Shown: piece after piece, positions 12,121 through 12,447 of the stretch
How positions within the stretch are numbered: the first letter of the stretch is position 1
Layout: each line of letters starts with the position of its first letter
From: Fimbriimonadales bacterium
GTDB lineage: Bacteria > Armatimonadota > Fimbriimonadia > Fimbriimonadales > Fimbriimonadaceae
DNA length: 12,447 bases
Assembly: GCA_026392145.1 (NCBI GenBank)
Contig: JAPLCS010000312.1
Location: 1-12,447, forward strand
Direction of reading: 5' to 3'
Notes under the pieces: model-generated
Database searches by the model: none
What the model was told of the DNA's origin: nothing
The model's input: only the letters and a program-made list of their open reading frames with translations
Translations under genes and position numbers: made by a program

Positions 12121-12447
12121 ATGAAGATCAAAGGGATGTCTGGTGTGATCCTTTTTGGACTCTTTTTGATGGTTGTTGCGATAGTTGAAATTCTTAGCAC
12201 CAGTAGCCGAAGGCATAATCTGAATACTAGAATCTCACAATTAGATATTGTTGGAAAATCGGTCGAGGAATCGAGGAGCAGACTGAAGTCAATCGGATTG
12301 GGTTTGAATCCTGTTAACCTCCGCATCGGTCAGGACGAGAGCAGTTGCGACACCTTCGACTGTTATCCCGATCAACCCAAATTTACTGTGCTGCCATTAG
12401 GTATGACGAGGACAAGAATTGTCGTACGAGTTGAAGAGTCAAGAGTA
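12121..12447 (+). CDS. Small membrane-anchored protein of unknown function, 3' end outside window
   Basis: The frame from ATG 12121 stays open to the right edge (109 codons seen), so the gene is incomplete. After MKIKGM it has one clear membrane helix (residues ~8-25, GVILFGLFLMVVAIVEIL), then a polar region with a likely helix (SVEESRSRLKSIGLGLNP) and two nearby cysteines (SSCDTFDCYPDQP) that may pair or bind a metal. It starts one base after the stop of the copy 3 small ORF. An AAGGAG is present 16 nt upstream, farther than ideal, which would fit re-initiation by ribosomes finishing the small ORF. The first 120 bases are about 40% GC. No family is recognised. Confidence 0.65.
   Translation, partial: MKIKGMSGVILFGLFLMVVAIVEILSTSSRRHNLNTRISQLDIVGKSVEESRSRLKSIGLGLNPVNLRIGQDESSCDTFDCYPDQPKFTVLPLGMTRTRIVVRVEESRV

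Noticed and set aside
1..12447. tRNA, rRNA, CRISPR array, riboswitch or transposase
   Set aside because: No cloverleaf, short regularly spaced repeats, known aptamer consensus or transposase motif was seen on either strand.

Overview
Bacterial chromosomal DNA, roughly 50% GC over most of its length. The gene mix suggests Armatimonadota, Planctomycetota or a similar lineage: two Tat-signal sugar enzymes in one operon (a Gfo/Idh/MocA oxidoreductase and a hydroxypyruvate-isomerase-like TIM barrel), a nucleoside:H+ symporter-type MFS carrier, a SUMF-domain protein and an ApbE flavin transferase. This placement is inference from family content; no rRNA or marker gene is present.

Region 1 (1-2900) concerns surface-sugar nucleotides. 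The 3' part of a cytoplasmic Gfo/Idh/MocA dehydrogenase faces a two-gene operon on the minus strand, rfbB then rfbA, for the first two steps of dTDP-L-rhamnose synthesis. rfbB is broken: a 22-bp imperfect tandem duplication (2709-2752) shifts the frame just after the NAD-binding loop.

Region 2 (2900-4706) holds a small secreted protein of unknown function and, converging on it with overlapping stop codons, a class V (SerC-like) aminotransferase with a recognisable -10 box.

Region 3 (4649-6956) is a tight minus-strand operon of two Tat-exported proteins, the oxidoreductase and the TIM-barrel isomerase. It has a 19-bp dyad upstream and a strong hairpin terminator downstream. Region 4 (6995-9995) has a SUMF-domain protein and ApbE, divergent with overlapping 5' ends, then an MFS transporter converging on apbE. 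The transporter may be read from a leaderless mRNA.

Region 5 (about 10085-12447) differs from the rest. It is A+T-richer within its genes and contains three direct copies of a ~140-175 bp repeat, each starting with a ribosome binding site and a small ORF with a conserved N-terminal half (MGGMLLTDKLV..., WSLDSAT, AYPAHAS). In all three copies the small ORF ends in a different, copy-specific tail, and its stop codon overlaps or touches the start of a different small gene whose N-terminus is hydrophobic. An inverted, decayed fragment of the same repeat lies between copies 1 and 2. Indels between copies are multiples of three inside the plus-strand ORF, while a 1-nt indel sits just before its start codon, which favours real coding. 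This conserved-head, variable-tail, coupled-partner array is the most novel part of the window. Its function is unknown.
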